A DNA stretch of 64,000 nt from CAYXEN01 sp964464035 (lineage in GTDB: Bacteria > Krumholzibacteriota > Krumholzibacteriia > WVZY01), in assembly GCA_964464035.1 (NCBI GenBank), contig CAYXEN010000006.1:1-64000 (forward strand), read 5' to 3'. Under the pieces are notes generated by a model. That model ran no database searches, had not been told where the DNA came from, and saw nothing but the letters and a program-made list of their open reading frames with translations. Shown piece by piece: positions 8,166 through 16,940 of the stretch; within the stretch, counting starts at the first letter, position 1; every line of letters begins with the position of its first letter. A program made the position numbers and the translations under genes.

Positions 8166-9353
8166 ATGGAACAAGACATCGAAAAGATCCTCGTGATAGA
8201 TCCTTTCTCCGGTGCCGCCGGTGACATGCTTCTCGCTTCGCTCATCGACGCGGGTCTCGACGTGGAGCGGTTGGCGGATGCCGTTCGAAGCGTCCCCGGG
8301 CTCTCGGGTGTCGGTATCGAGAGTCGCAGAGTCAAGAGGGGACTCTTCCAGGCGACGTACCTCGAGGTGAGCCTTCCCGAGGAGAGCGCCGAGCGCTCCC
8401 TGGCCGACATCGAGGACATGATCGCGAGGTCTTCTCTCCCCGCGGCGGTCAAGAAGGGATCCATCGATACCTTCAGACTCCTTGCCGAAGCGGAGGCCCG
8501 GGTTCACGGTTGCCCGGTGAGCGAGATCCATTTCCACGAAGTGGGCGGGCTCGACGCGATATTCGATATCGTGGGATGGCACTCCGCCCTAGCCGCGCTG
8601 GGCTCCCCGGCGTGCTATTACACGCGGATAGTGCTGGGAACCGGTAGCACGAGCTGTCGGCACGGGGAGATCCCCCTGCCCGCGCCCGCCACGACCGAAT
8701 TGCTGAAGGACCACGAAGTATCGTTCTCCCGCCGCGAAAGGGAACTTGTGACTCCCACGGCCGCCGCGATAATCGCCGGCTGTTTTCGTCCTCTTGGGAC
8801 CGACGCATCATTGGTGCTGGAGAAAACGGGCTACGGGGCGGGAAGCCTGGACCCCGACGACGGCCCGCCGAACGTGTTGCGCACGATGCTGGGATCACGG
8901 AGGGTGATTCCCTCATATGTCTGCATCGCCAGATCGACGATCGACGACATGAACCCGGAGGTCTACGGGTTCCTGATGGAGAAACTGTTCTCGCTGGGAG
9001 CGCTCGAGGTGTACTACCATCCCGTCATGATGAAAAAGAACCGCCCGGGCACGGAGATAACGGTCCTGGCCGACGAAGATGTTCTCGATGCAGTCATAGG
9101 ATGCATGCTGGAGCATACGACCACCCTGGGGCTGAGGATCAGCAGGGAACAGCGCGTGGAACTGGCGCGGGAAGTGGAGGATGTGGAGACTCCCCTGGGA
9201 AAGGTCAAGGTCAAGATAGCGCATCTGCCCGGCGGCGGAGTCAAGATGAGTCCCGAGTACGAATCCTGCAGATCCCTGGCCGAGAAGACCGGGGCCAGGA
9301 TCCTGGAGGTTTTCGAAGCCGCGCGCAGCGCTTGGGAAGGAAGGAAGAGATGA
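8166..9353 (+). CDS. larC: Nickel insertion protein LarC
   Basis: LarC is the CTP-dependent cyclometallase that inserts nickel into the pincer cofactor. This 395-residue protein begins with I-D-P-F-S-G-A-A-G-D-M, carries the H-F-H-E-V-G-x-x-D-A-I-F-D-I motif near residue 120 and the T-P-T-A-A-A-I motif, and has the C-terminal T-I-D-D-M-N-P-E domain. It is one uninterrupted frame, unlike Lactobacillus where larC is split by programmed frameshift. An upstream in-frame GTG at 8130 would add 12 residues; the ATG at 8166 fits the family start better, though its ribosome-binding site is weak. The stop overlaps the next start. Confidence 0.92.
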   Translation: MEQDIEKILVIDPFSGAAGDMLLASLIDAGLDVERLADAVRSVPGLSGVGIESRRVKRGLFQATYLEVSLPEESAERSLADIEDMIARSSLPAAVKKGSIDTFRLLAEAEARVHGCPVSEIHFHEVGGLDAIFDIVGWHSALAALGSPACYYTRIVLGTGSTSCRHGEIPLPAPATTELLKDHEVSFSRRERELVTPTAAAIIAGCFRPLGTDASLVLEKTGYGAGSLDPDDGPPNVLRTMLGSRRVIPSYVCIARSTIDDMNPEVYGFLMEKLFSLGALEVYYHPVMMKKNRPGTEITVLADEDVLDAVIGCMLEHTTTLGLRISREQRVELAREVEDVETPLGKVKVKIAHLPGGGVKMSPEYESCRSLAEKTGARILEVFEAARSAWEGRKR

Positions 9354-10132
9354 TGACGATGGCGGGATTCGCCCCGCAGGAGTTTCTTCGATCGAATTGG
9401 AGGCGCTCCGTTGTTCTCATTGCGATCCTTCTCGCTCTGGCCTCGGGTTGCGTCAAGAGGCCGGGCGTGCCACCCCGGGGAGGGCGGATAGTGATGCACA
9501 AGGTCGCGGCGAATGAAACGCTGGCCGGTATTGCGGACGATTACTATGGAGATCCTTCGCGGGCGAAAGAGATCGCCGAGGCGAACGGCATCGACGAGGA
9601 CGGTTTGCACGAAGGGATGGTCCTGCAGATAACCATGAAGCGCAAGGATCTCGAGTTCCTCGAAGTGCGCAAGGCGGCCAGGGTTCCTTACAACGAAGGG
9701 TTGGAATCCGCGGCCAGGGGGGACTACGTGAAAGCGGTGACGAAGTTCAAGGACGCCCTGGCGGTGGATACCCGTTTCGTAGACGCCAGGTACAACCTCG
9801 GGGTCACCTACCAGAAGATGAAGCTCTACAAGAAGGCTCTCGAGCAGTTCGAGGAAGTCGTTCGTCTTCGCCCGGGGAATACCGTGTATCTCTTCGCGCT
9901 GGGCAACAGCTTTTTCCATACGGGAAGGTACGACAAGGCCGTCGATACTTTCGAGAAAGTGATCGGCCTGGATCCCGGGCATCTCAAGGCGCACTTCTCC
10001 CTGGCCGCTTCCCTCGAAAAGATGGGAGACAAGGAGGCCGCCCGCCGGGCCTGGCGCAGATACCTCGAACTCGATTCCTCGAGCGAATGGGCAAACGAAG
10101 CCAGGAAACGCCTCGAGCTCATCGAACGATGA
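9350..10132 (+). CDS. LysM- and TPR-containing lipoprotein
   Basis: A 260-residue predicted lipoprotein. A polar N-terminus and hydrophobic segment end in the lipobox L-A-S-G-C34, the lipidation site. A LysM module (about residues 50-100) suggests peptidoglycan binding. At least three TPR units follow (about 110-240), for protein interaction. Its job is probably structural or scaffolding in the periplasm or outer membrane; no enzyme motif is seen. A purine-rich GGAAGGAAGGAAGAG precedes the ATG, and the start overlaps the larC stop as ATGA. The stop in turn overlaps the ATPase start as ATGA, so the three genes are tightly coupled. Confidence 0.85.
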   Translation: MMTMAGFAPQEFLRSNWRRSVVLIAILLALASGCVKRPGVPPRGGRIVMHKVAANETLAGIADDYYGDPSRAKEIAEANGIDEDGLHEGMVLQITMKRKDLEFLEVRKAARVPYNEGLESAARGDYVKAVTKFKDALAVDTRFVDARYNLGVTYQKMKLYKKALEQFEEVVRLRPGNTVYLFALGNSFFHTGRYDKAVDTFEKVIGLDPGHLKAHFSLAASLEKMGDKEAARRAWRRYLELDSSSEWANEARKRLELIER

Positions 10133-11817
10133 TCCATCTCCACGATATCTCCGTCTCGCTTCGGGGTGCAACGGGCAAAGCCGAGCGGATCCTCGAAGGG
10201 ATATCCCTCGATGTTCCCAAGGGGGAATGGCTTGTCGTCGTCGGGCCCAACGGTTCGGGCAAGACGACGCTGCTAAGGACGATCGCCGGCGTCGTCGAGC
10301 CCGCCGCCGGCGAGATCGAGTTCTCTTCGCCCGGGAGCGGGGTGGCGAGAGGCCCCCGCATCGCTCTCGTTCTCCAGGATCCCGATGACCAACTCGTCGC
10401 CGGCTCGGTGAGAAACGAGCTTCTTCTGAGCCTGCCTCCTGCGGCGGGGGAATCCGATCGGAGCGGTGATGCCTCCGGCGAGGAGACTTCCCGGGATGGC
10501 GACCTGCACGAAGCGATAGAGAGGTTCTCGCTCGCGCCCTTGCTCGATCGGGATCCGCATCGCCTTTCGGGAGGCGAGAAACAGCGGTTGGTGATGGCGA
10601 GCGCATGGCTCTCCCGCCCCGACATATTGTTGCTCGACGAACCGCTTTCGTCCCTCGATCCCCAAGCTGCCGGGGAGTGCATGGGGTTCGTACGCGAGAT
10701 GAACCGCACGGGGACCACGGTGGTATGGGCCTCGCCCGGGGGCGACGAGATCCTCCAGGCGAAAAGGGCGGTTTTCATGCTCGCCGGCCGGATAGAATTC
10801 GACGGGGATCTCGATGGGCTTCTGAGTTTCATCGTTCGCAACCGTCACGGGATCGGGCTGCCTCGCATCATCGAAGTGGGCGACGGACTCGTGGAGGAAC
10901 TGGCGGACGAGAGGGAACGGCGCGGAGGGGAAGAGGCGCGGGGAGACGATGAGCCCGCGCGTGCGAGCACGCACCGGCGGGCGGCCGTTACCTTCGAGAA
11001 AGTCTCCTTCGCCTACGAAAAGAGGTTCCCGGTCATCGAGTCGCTGGATCTAGCCGTGGAAACGGGGACCTGCACCGGGGTTGCCGGCGGCACCGGTTCG
11101 GGAAAGACTACGCTTCTCGAGTTGGCGTCGGGGATACTCGATCCCGCGCAGGGGAAAGTGATTCTCGGCGAAGAGACCGGGTCTCGCGAAGAGGGCGGGA
11201 AGAGCACGAAGATGTTCTATCTGTTCCAGAGTCCGGAGAGGATGTTTTTCTCCGAAACGGTCATGGAGGAACTCCTCTTCGGCATCCGGCGCATGGGGAT
11301 TCCCCCAGGGGAACGTTTCTCCCATGCCGCTCATGCCTTGTCGCTCGTCGGCCTGGACCTGGATCTTCTCGTCGATCACTCGCCCTTCCGGTTGAGCTTC
11401 GGTGAGATGCGGCGCCTCGCGCTCGGCATAGCCGTTTCGTTGCAACCGCGCATCTTGTTGATGGACGAACCGAGCGCGTGCATGGACCACGAGGGGATGA
11501 AAGCTCTCCGCTCGGTCGTCGCTCACGTGCTCACCCGGGGCGGAACCGTTGTGGTATCGTCCCACGACGTCGATTTTCTCGCCGAAGTGTGCGATCGAAT
11601 CGTTTTTCTCGAGCGGGGGGGGATCCGTGACGACCTGTCGTTGCCGGGAAAGACCCTGCCCGCGGGGGTGGAGTGGCCGCGGGGAAGAAAACCTCTCGTT
11701 CTTGAGCTCCAGGAACGGATGACCGCGCTCGAAGGTCCCCGTGCGCTCTCAATCCCCGGTTTCGCCCGGCGGCTCCTCGCATACGCGGAAACCGACGTAC
11801 CTCGAGGGCGGAGGTGA
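10129..11817 (+). CDS. Tandem ABC ATPase of energy-coupling-factor type
   Basis: A 562-residue fusion of two ABC ATPase domains. Domain 1 has Walker A G-P-N-G-S-G-K45-T, the Q-loop V-L-Q-D-P-D-D-Q-L-V typical of EcfA/CbiO, signature L-S-G-G-E-K-Q and Walker B I-L-L-L-D-E-P. Domain 2 has Walker A with K326, the Q-loop L-F-Q-S-P-E-R-M-F-F, a deviant signature L-S-F-G-E-M-R and Walker B I-L-L-M-D-E-P. This matches EcfA1/EcfA2 pairs of vitamin or metal importers. No membrane EcfT or S-component is in the window. Position after larB/larC makes nickel or cobalt uptake a reasonable guess, not a demonstrated one. The 3' end overlaps the convergent S9 peptidase gene by 69 bp. Confidence 0.88.
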   Translation: MIHLHDISVSLRGATGKAERILEGISLDVPKGEWLVVVGPNGSGKTTLLRTIAGVVEPAAGEIEFSSPGSGVARGPRIALVLQDPDDQLVAGSVRNELLLSLPPAAGESDRSGDASGEETSRDGDLHEAIERFSLAPLLDRDPHRLSGGEKQRLVMASAWLSRPDILLLDEPLSSLDPQAAGECMGFVREMNRTGTTVVWASPGGDEILQAKRAVFMLAGRIEFDGDLDGLLSFIVRNRHGIGLPRIIEVGDGLVEELADERERRGGEEARGDDEPARASTHRRAAVTFEKVSFAYEKRFPVIESLDLAVETGTCTGVAGGTGSGKTTLLELASGILDPAQGKVILGEETGSREEGGKSTKMFYLFQSPERMFFSETVMEELLFGIRRMGIPPGERFSHAAHALSLVGLDLDLLVDHSPFRLSFGEMRRLALGIAVSLQPRILLMDEPSACMDHEGMKALRSVVAHVLTRGGTVVVSSHDVDFLAEVCDRIVFLERGGIRDDLSLPGKTLPAGVEWPRGRKPLVLELQERMTALEGPRALSIPGFARRLLAYAETDVPRGRR

Positions 11818-14448
11818 ATACGCCGTCCTCTCGTCGATCGGTGATATCGCGGAGGGCCCCATGACCTTCCCGCCTTTTTCGGTGCTCACCCACTCCGCAA
11901 CGTTTCCTCCGAGGTCGTAGATGCCGGTTTTGCCCGCCGGGGCGAACGATCCCACTTCCAGAAGGAGAAGCCTGGTTTTTTCCAATTCACCGATCTTCGG
12001 CTTCAGCATCTCGTATTCATCTGGTGTCGGGTCGTAGCCCGCCCAGTAGACCACGTTGTTTTCCTCTCCCGGCCTGCTCTTGACCAGCGAGAGGAGCTCC
12101 TTCATCTCGCTTTCCCTGGGGAGGCGGAAGGTTCTTCCCGTTCTCTCCGAGAGCCATGCGCAGTACGCCTGTGCTTTTTCGAAACTGATGTCGCTTACGG
12201 GGAAGTTGCCCGTGCCGGGCTCGAAGTCGTAATCCATGTCGAACGCCTTGTACTGCGCCCGCGTCACCTCGAATCTTCCCACCCTCACGTTCTTGAAAGG
12301 CACGGTTTCCGGCACCAGGATGTGGCCTTGCGCTTCGCCGAAGAAACCGAGGCTCTTCTTGCTTTTCTCTTTCGCGATGGCGAGCGCCAGGCGGGAACGT
12401 TCGTCGAATGCCTCGTTTTTCTCTTCCTGTTCGCCGAACAAGTATCGCCGGAACCATGCCAATTCCTCTTCGATCTTCCTCCGCTTGTGCGACAGCTTCC
12501 TGAAGCCGTGCGTCTCCCCCGGAAAGAGGAGAAACCGCACGGGCGCCTTGCCTATCTGCTGGAGGGCCCGGAAATGTTCCCATCCCTGCTGCGTCGGCAC
12601 GTTCGTATCCTCGGTTCCGAACATTATCAGGGTGGGCGTTTTCGTCTTGTGCATCTTGAAGAGGGGTGATTTCTCGATGTACGTCTTGAGCTTTTTCCAA
12701 GGAGGGCCGCCGAAGTACGCATTGTCGAACGCCGCCCCAAACGCGCAGTTGCCGTAGTCACTCGTCCAGTTGACGTCCCCGGCCCCGGCGCACAGCGCGC
12801 GGAAACGGTTCGAGCGAAGACAACATTCGATCGCCAGGATCGATCCGTTGCTCCAGCCCATGATGCCGAGCTTCTTCCCGTCGGCCAGTCCCATCCTGAT
12901 CACGTGATCGACCCCCTTGATGATGTCGGGGACTTCGAGCTCGTAGTAGCGCCCCTTGATCGATTCCATCCATTTCAACCCGTAGTTGCCGCTCCCGTGG
13001 TAGTTGACCTTGAGCACGAAGGCTCCCTGGGCGGCGAGAAGATGGGGATAGTTCGACCACCTCTCCGTGAAGAAGTTGCGATCCACGCCGGTCGGGCCGC
13101 CGTGAATGAGGGCGATGAGAGGGAAGCGCTTTCCCTTCTCGTATTGAGGCGGATAGTAGAGGATGCCGTCGATCATGTCTCCCCGGGCGCCCCGCCATCT
13201 TATTATTTCGGTGCGCGAGAAAGTCTTTTTCTCGAGGCTCTCGTTCAGCCCGGCCAACCTGAATTCACCGGTGATGCGCCCTCCCTCCAGGCGCGCGCAC
13301 ATGATCTCGGGGAGCGAAGAAGCGTCGGAGGCGAGGTATACGACGAGCTCGCCGTTTCGGCTCCAGGCCTGCAGGCGGATCGGCTTTCCCGAAGGGGAAG
13401 TGAGCGTGTTCTTGGCATAGCGCCTTTGCTCGACCGTGAGCAAAGCCGGCTCATCCTCCGTGCCCCGCGGGAGAGTGACGAGCAATCCACGCTCGCTTAC
13501 GAGATACGGGTACCCCAGGCCCTTGTCCCGATCGAGTGGAACTCTCGTCGATTCGCCGGTGGCGAGGTCGTAGTAGTACAGGTGGTCGACGCTCACGTAA
13601 GTATCGTTGGGATCGCTGGCGTAGCTCTTGCGGCAATAGAATCCCTTGGAATCGAGCGTCCATTTGAAATCGCTCGGGTTGTCGTTCTTGCCGGTGAATA
13701 TTTCCTTGCGCGATCCGGATCTCAGATCGATGAGGAATTGTTTCGGTGGAACGCGGTTGTCGTAGCCGTAGTCGATACTCTGGTTCTCCCCGGTCACGAC
13801 CCACCTGCCGTCCGGCGAGATGCTGAACTCGGTGATCCTTCCCCGGTTCGTCGTGATCCTCGTCACCTTCTTGCCGTCAAGTACTATTGAGAAGAGACGC
13901 ACCGGGGCGTAGTGTTCCTGGTCCGCTACGACGACGACGTCGTCCTTGGCTTGCTTGAGGCTGCGCTCGCGCAGCGTCGAGTCTTCGCGCGCCGAGAAGA
14001 GTATCCCGGCGGGGTCGCGCCATGCGAAGCCGTTGACGCCGGTCCGGCTCGACGTGAGTTTCTCGGGCTCTCCCCCCCTCATGTCGAAAACATAGATCTG
14101 GGTCTTGCCCTTGCCGCGACGCAGGAAAGCGAGCTTCGTACCGTCCGGCGAGAACTTGGGGGAGAAATCGTCGCGCGTTCCTCTGGTGAGCTGGACGGTC
14201 GTCGTGTCCTCGAGGTCGGCGAGCATGATGCGGCGTATCGTCTTGTTGGCTTTCGGGTCCGGCGAGGTCTTCACCCATGCGACGTATCGGCCGTCCCGCG
14301 AAATGTCGAACTGGGAGGCCGATTCGAGTTTCAACAGGTCGTCCACGGTGAAACGATCGCCGGGCGTCCCGGCCGGCAGGTTCCCGGCTGACAAGAAAAG
14401 GACGGCGGCCAGCAAGAGTAATCCGTTGCAAAGGGTCTTCCTGCGCAT
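11749..14448 (-). CDS. S9-family peptidase fused to a C-terminal FGE-sulfatase-like domain
   Basis: An 899-residue exported protein. A signal peptide (about residues 1-25) is followed by WD40-like/beta-propeller repeats with F-S-P-D-G-T and I-S-P-D-G-R units (about 40-400). The prolyl-oligopeptidase-like catalytic domain comes next: L-I-H-G-G-P oxyanion loop, nucleophile G-W-S533-N-G-S, acid in G-T-E-D-T-N-V-P and His in P-G-E-T-H-G-F. From about 700 on there is a formylglycine-generating-enzyme/SUMF1-like domain: V-G-R-F-E-V-T-R-A-Q-Y, F-R-L-P-R-E-S-E-M, Y-D-L-G-G-N-V-A-E-W and V-G-F-R-V. The paired catalytic cysteines of true FGE are not visible, so that domain is probably a binding or structural module. 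The start is chosen for its GGAGGG site and signal peptide. Confidence 0.88.
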   Translation of the reverse strand: MRRKTLCNGLLLLAAVLFLSAGNLPAGTPGDRFTVDDLLKLESASQFDISRDGRYVAWVKTSPDPKANKTIRRIMLADLEDTTTVQLTRGTRDDFSPKFSPDGTKLAFLRRGKGKTQIYVFDMRGGEPEKLTSSRTGVNGFAWRDPAGILFSAREDSTLRERSLKQAKDDVVVVADQEHYAPVRLFSIVLDGKKVTRITTNRGRITEFSISPDGRWVVTGENQSIDYGYDNRVPPKQFLIDLRSGSRKEIFTGKNDNPSDFKWTLDSKGFYCRKSYASDPNDTYVSVDHLYYYDLATGESTRVPLDRDKGLGYPYLVSERGLLVTLPRGTEDEPALLTVEQRRYAKNTLTSPSGKPIRLQAWSRNGELVVYLASDASSLPEIMCARLEGGRITGEFRLAGLNESLEKKTFSRTEIIRWRGARGDMIDGILYYPPQYEKGKRFPLIALIHGGPTGVDRNFFTERWSNYPHLLAAQGAFVLKVNYHGSGNYGLKWMESIKGRYYELEVPDIIKGVDHVIRMGLADGKKLGIMGWSNGSILAIECCLRSNRFRALCAGAGDVNWTSDYGNCAFGAAFDNAYFGGPPWKKLKTYIEKSPLFKMHKTKTPTLIMFGTEDTNVPTQQGWEHFRALQQIGKAPVRFLLFPGETHGFRKLSHKRRKIEEELAWFRRYLFGEQEEKNEAFDERSRLALAIAKEKSKKSLGFFGEAQGHILVPETVPFKNVRVGRFEVTRAQYKAFDMDYDFEPGTGNFPVSDISFEKAQAYCAWLSERTGRTFRLPRESEMKELLSLVKSRPGEENNVVYWAGYDPTPDEYEMLKPKIGELEKTRLLLLEVGSFAPAGKTGIYDLGGNVAEWVSTEKGGKVMGPSAISPIDERTAYSPPPSRYVGFRVCEEPPGETGD

Positions 14449-14601
14449 CTTCCCTCCTTCATTCGTTAGGATGCCCGTCGTGCGGCTGCCGGAGTCGGGT
14501 TCTATGGGTTCGGCGGGGTACGTTTGCTTGCGGTCAGTATACACCAAGAGGTTGAAAGGCATAAACCGTAAATGCCCCGGTGGCGGGCAAGACGAATGTC
14601 G

Positions 14602-14631
14602 TTGAGATGAGAGGCGGGAAACTGCTAGAAT
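14602..14631 (+). promoter_or_regulatory. Promoter for the DUF2061 gene
   Basis: TTGAGA (14602-14607) and TAGAAT (14626-14631) are separated by 18 bases. This leaves a leader of about 115 bases before the ATG at 14754. Confidence 0.45.
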
Positions 14632-14753
14632 TATACATGCATATCCGTCGAAACTCCATGACGGGAGACCAGGCCGGTTACGGCGCTTCTTTCTCGGCGG
14701 ATCGGGGCTGATGAGAGCTCTTGCCGAAATAATCCAGCGAAACGGAGTGGCAC

Positions 14754-15056
14754 ATGACCGAAACCAGACTTCGAAGCCTGTTCAAAGCGATAAGCTGGCG
14801 GGTCTTCGCCACCACCTTGACCGGGACCCTCGTTTTCCTCTTCACCCACAAGGTCGCCCTGGCGGTCAGCGTGGGATTACTCGACAGCCTCTTGAAGATC
14901 CTGGCCTATTTCCTTCACGAGAGGTTGTGGGCGACAGTGAGGTTCGGCAGAAAGGCACACCAGCTCGAGGACATCGAGATCAGCGGCAGGATCACGGAGG
15001 AGGACAAGGAGATAATAAAACAGAAGCTCAGGGAGCTTGGTTACATCGACGATTGA
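14754..15056 (+). CDS. DUF2061 family small membrane protein
   Basis: A 100-residue protein with the DUF2061 layout: a short basic N-terminus with the S-x-x-K-A-I-S-W-R signature (residues 8-17), two hydrophobic segments (about 17-35 and 38-55), the H-E-R-L-W motif at the membrane edge, and a polar C-terminal helix. Members are small inner-membrane proteins of unknown function, sometimes found near sulfate-activation or export genes. No such partner is adjacent here. It has its own promoter and a strong terminator, so it appears to be a single-gene unit. Confidence 0.85.
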   Translation: MTETRLRSLFKAISWRVFATTLTGTLVFLFTHKVALAVSVGLLDSLLKILAYFLHERLWATVRFGRKAHQLEDIEISGRITEEDKEIIKQKLRELGYIDD

Positions 15057-15082
15057 AGCGTCGACCGGCGAGCGATGAAACG

Positions 15083-15110
15083 AAAAAAGCCCGGGCCCCC
15101 CGGGCTTTTT
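15083..15110. terminator. Strong bidirectional intrinsic terminator
   Basis: A perfect 12-bp stem pairs 15084-15095 with 15099-15110 around a 3-base loop. The stem has a GCCCGGG core with an A-tract on one side and a T-tract on the other, so it can stop transcription in both directions. It lies exactly between the DUF2061 gene and the convergent glycosyltransferase gene, whose stop codon begins at its last base. Confidence 0.9.
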
Positions 15111-16675
15111 CATCGTGTTTTGCATTCGCCGTCCACGCGCGCCGGAAGCCGGTTCGGGGCCGGGTTCGGGTTGAAGTAGACGAGGAAGCTCTGTTTTTCC
15201 CCTTCGAAGATCGTTTCACGGGAAGAGACGAGTTTCAGTCCGCCCGGCAGTCCGTCGAGCTGCCTCTCGATGGAGCCGTGCAGGGGGGACAGGATGTAGA
15301 TGTAATCGGCGGCGAGGCGTGTATCCGGGTGGCAGCGTCTGCGGTAGGACACGAGACCGCCGAAGAAGTAGGCCTCAGGGTACGTGAACGGCATTACTCC
15401 CTCGGCGAAAGTCTTTATCCTCGGCCTTCTCGATCGCGGCTCTTGCAACGACGCCCAGTGCTTCTTGATGTCGCCGGTCGATTGCTCCAGGACCCGCATG
15501 AAACCGGCCGCATAGTCCTCGAGTCCCGTCCGCGTATACTCGACCCGCGGGGCCAGCCCGTTCAGCGACCTGGTATAGATGTAATGGGCCTGGTACAGCT
15601 CGAAGGCGAAACCGAACATCATGAAAAGGAGGAAGAACCTCTTCGCCGCTTTCCTTCGCCTGAAGGCGCCGCCGTCGAGTGAACGGTAGAGATCCCCCGT
15701 CACCAGCGCCAGCGCGGGAACGAAGGGAACGAAGAAACGAAACGAGAACATCATGTGTTTCGTTGCCATCGTGAGGCCGTAAGCCAGCGTCGCGATCAGC
15801 CCGGCGTGCACCCCCGCGAAGCGCTTGATGTTGCCGATCACCGCTCCCCGTATTGCATCCGCCCCCCGCGCGAATACGGGGAGGGCCGCCATCAAGGGAA
15901 TCCAGTATATGTACGTGAGCCAGCGCGCCGTGTAGCGCGCGTTTTTCTTGAGCCAGTATGCATCGAAGGTCGGCGTCTTTAGGTGAAAGGACGTGGGGAA
16001 GATGTCCCCGTAGTAATATAAGGAGAACAGCAACCAAGCCAAGGGCGCTATGAGTGCGCACGCCGTCGAGACGGCTATCGTTTTGAACTCCCTTGCTTTC
16101 ACCGCGGCGGCGATACACAGGGGAAGCGTGAAGATCACCGAGTCGAATCGAATGACAAAGGCTACGCCGGCCGATGTGCAGGCGAGGATCATCCTGGCCC
16201 GCGTGATGGAGGATCGATGATAGATCAAGTGGATCATGAGCGTGACAGTGAACAGGAGCATCGGGGTTTCCATTCCGCCGATCGTCCATACCGCCATGCA
16301 CGGGGGCAACAGGATGAGAAAAGCGGACACGAAGCGGGGAAACGCCGAGTCCCGGAAGAAGCGCAGGATGATGAACAGGGATGCGAGAAAAAGCAACAGT
16401 GACAGAACCTTGTAGCTCGCGATGATGTTTCCCGTGGTTTCGAGAAGGAAAGCTTCGATCAGCGCGTGGAGCGGTGAAGTGATCGCGAGTATCCTTTCCC
16501 CGCGATTGAAGACGAGTGAGTCCCCGCCCGCGAAATTGAGTGCGTATCTCGCAGTGATGTACGCGTCTTCTGCGGTGAATTTCCAGTAGAAGGAGGCGGT
16601 GAGCAGAAAGATTCCGACCAGAGCGAGTATCGAAAAGTCCGGCCGGGTTTTCTTCGCCCGGTCATGGATCTCCAT
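15110..16675 (-). CDS. GT-C fold membrane glycosyltransferase, AftB/PMT-like
   Basis: A 521-residue polytopic membrane protein. Near the N-terminus it has E-D-A-Y-I-T-A-R-Y-A-L-N, followed by G-D-S-L-V-F-N-R-G-E-R. This is the acidic first-loop motif of lipid-linked-sugar-dependent GT-C enzymes related to arabinofuranosyl- and mannosyltransferases. About ten hydrophobic segments span residues 15-375, and a soluble C-terminal domain of roughly 140 residues follows, probably periplasmic. It would transfer a sugar from a polyprenyl-phosphate donor; donor and acceptor are unknown. It is a single gene on the minus strand that ends in the bidirectional terminator. Confidence 0.8.
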   Translation of the reverse strand: MEIHDRAKKTRPDFSILALVGIFLLTASFYWKFTAEDAYITARYALNFAGGDSLVFNRGERILAITSPLHALIEAFLLETTGNIIASYKVLSLLLFLASLFIILRFFRDSAFPRFVSAFLILLPPCMAVWTIGGMETPMLLFTVTLMIHLIYHRSSITRARMILACTSAGVAFVIRFDSVIFTLPLCIAAAVKAREFKTIAVSTACALIAPLAWLLFSLYYYGDIFPTSFHLKTPTFDAYWLKKNARYTARWLTYIYWIPLMAALPVFARGADAIRGAVIGNIKRFAGVHAGLIATLAYGLTMATKHMMFSFRFFVPFVPALALVTGDLYRSLDGGAFRRRKAAKRFFLLFMMFGFAFELYQAHYIYTRSLNGLAPRVEYTRTGLEDYAAGFMRVLEQSTGDIKKHWASLQEPRSRRPRIKTFAEGVMPFTYPEAYFFGGLVSYRRRCHPDTRLAADYIYILSPLHGSIERQLDGLPGGLKLVSSRETIFEGEKQSFLVYFNPNPAPNRLPARVDGECKTR

Positions 16676-16889
16676 AGCTGCGTCGGACCTCCTGTCCGAT
16701 TGGAGTGTCGAAGTTCATCCCCGCGGAATCCGCCGGGGCCGGGGCGTCCTAGCCCGAGGGAAAAGGGCCCGAACCAGATTACATGAAGCAGCCGGAAGAA
16801 AGCAATTCCTAAGGACTTGGGCGACCGGGCCTTTTCTCCGGAGAGCCGGCCGCGAGCGGTGGGACGCCGCCGCCCCGGGGAAAAAACTG

Positions 16890-16918
16890 TTGACGCGGCA
16901 TGCGAACGGGTATAGATT
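16890..16918 (+). promoter_or_regulatory. gdhA promoter
   Basis: TTGACG (16890-16895) is a near-perfect -35 box. The -10 box is TATAGA (16911-16916, spacing 15) or TAGATT (16913-16918, spacing 17). Transcription would start near 16923-16925. Confidence 0.55.
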
Positions 16919-16940
16919 TTTCCCCAACCAAATAAGCTGT

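Noticed and set aside
9014..10606. A 530-codon open frame on the minus strand over larC, the lipoprotein and the ATPase
   Set aside because: It is arginine- and serine-rich with no domain, and it is fully covered by three supported plus-strand genes.
16676..16940. A 6S RNA or known riboswitch upstream of gdhA
   Set aside because: The nested stem has a superficial 6S-like outline, but I could not match the conserved central bulge or any named riboswitch core.
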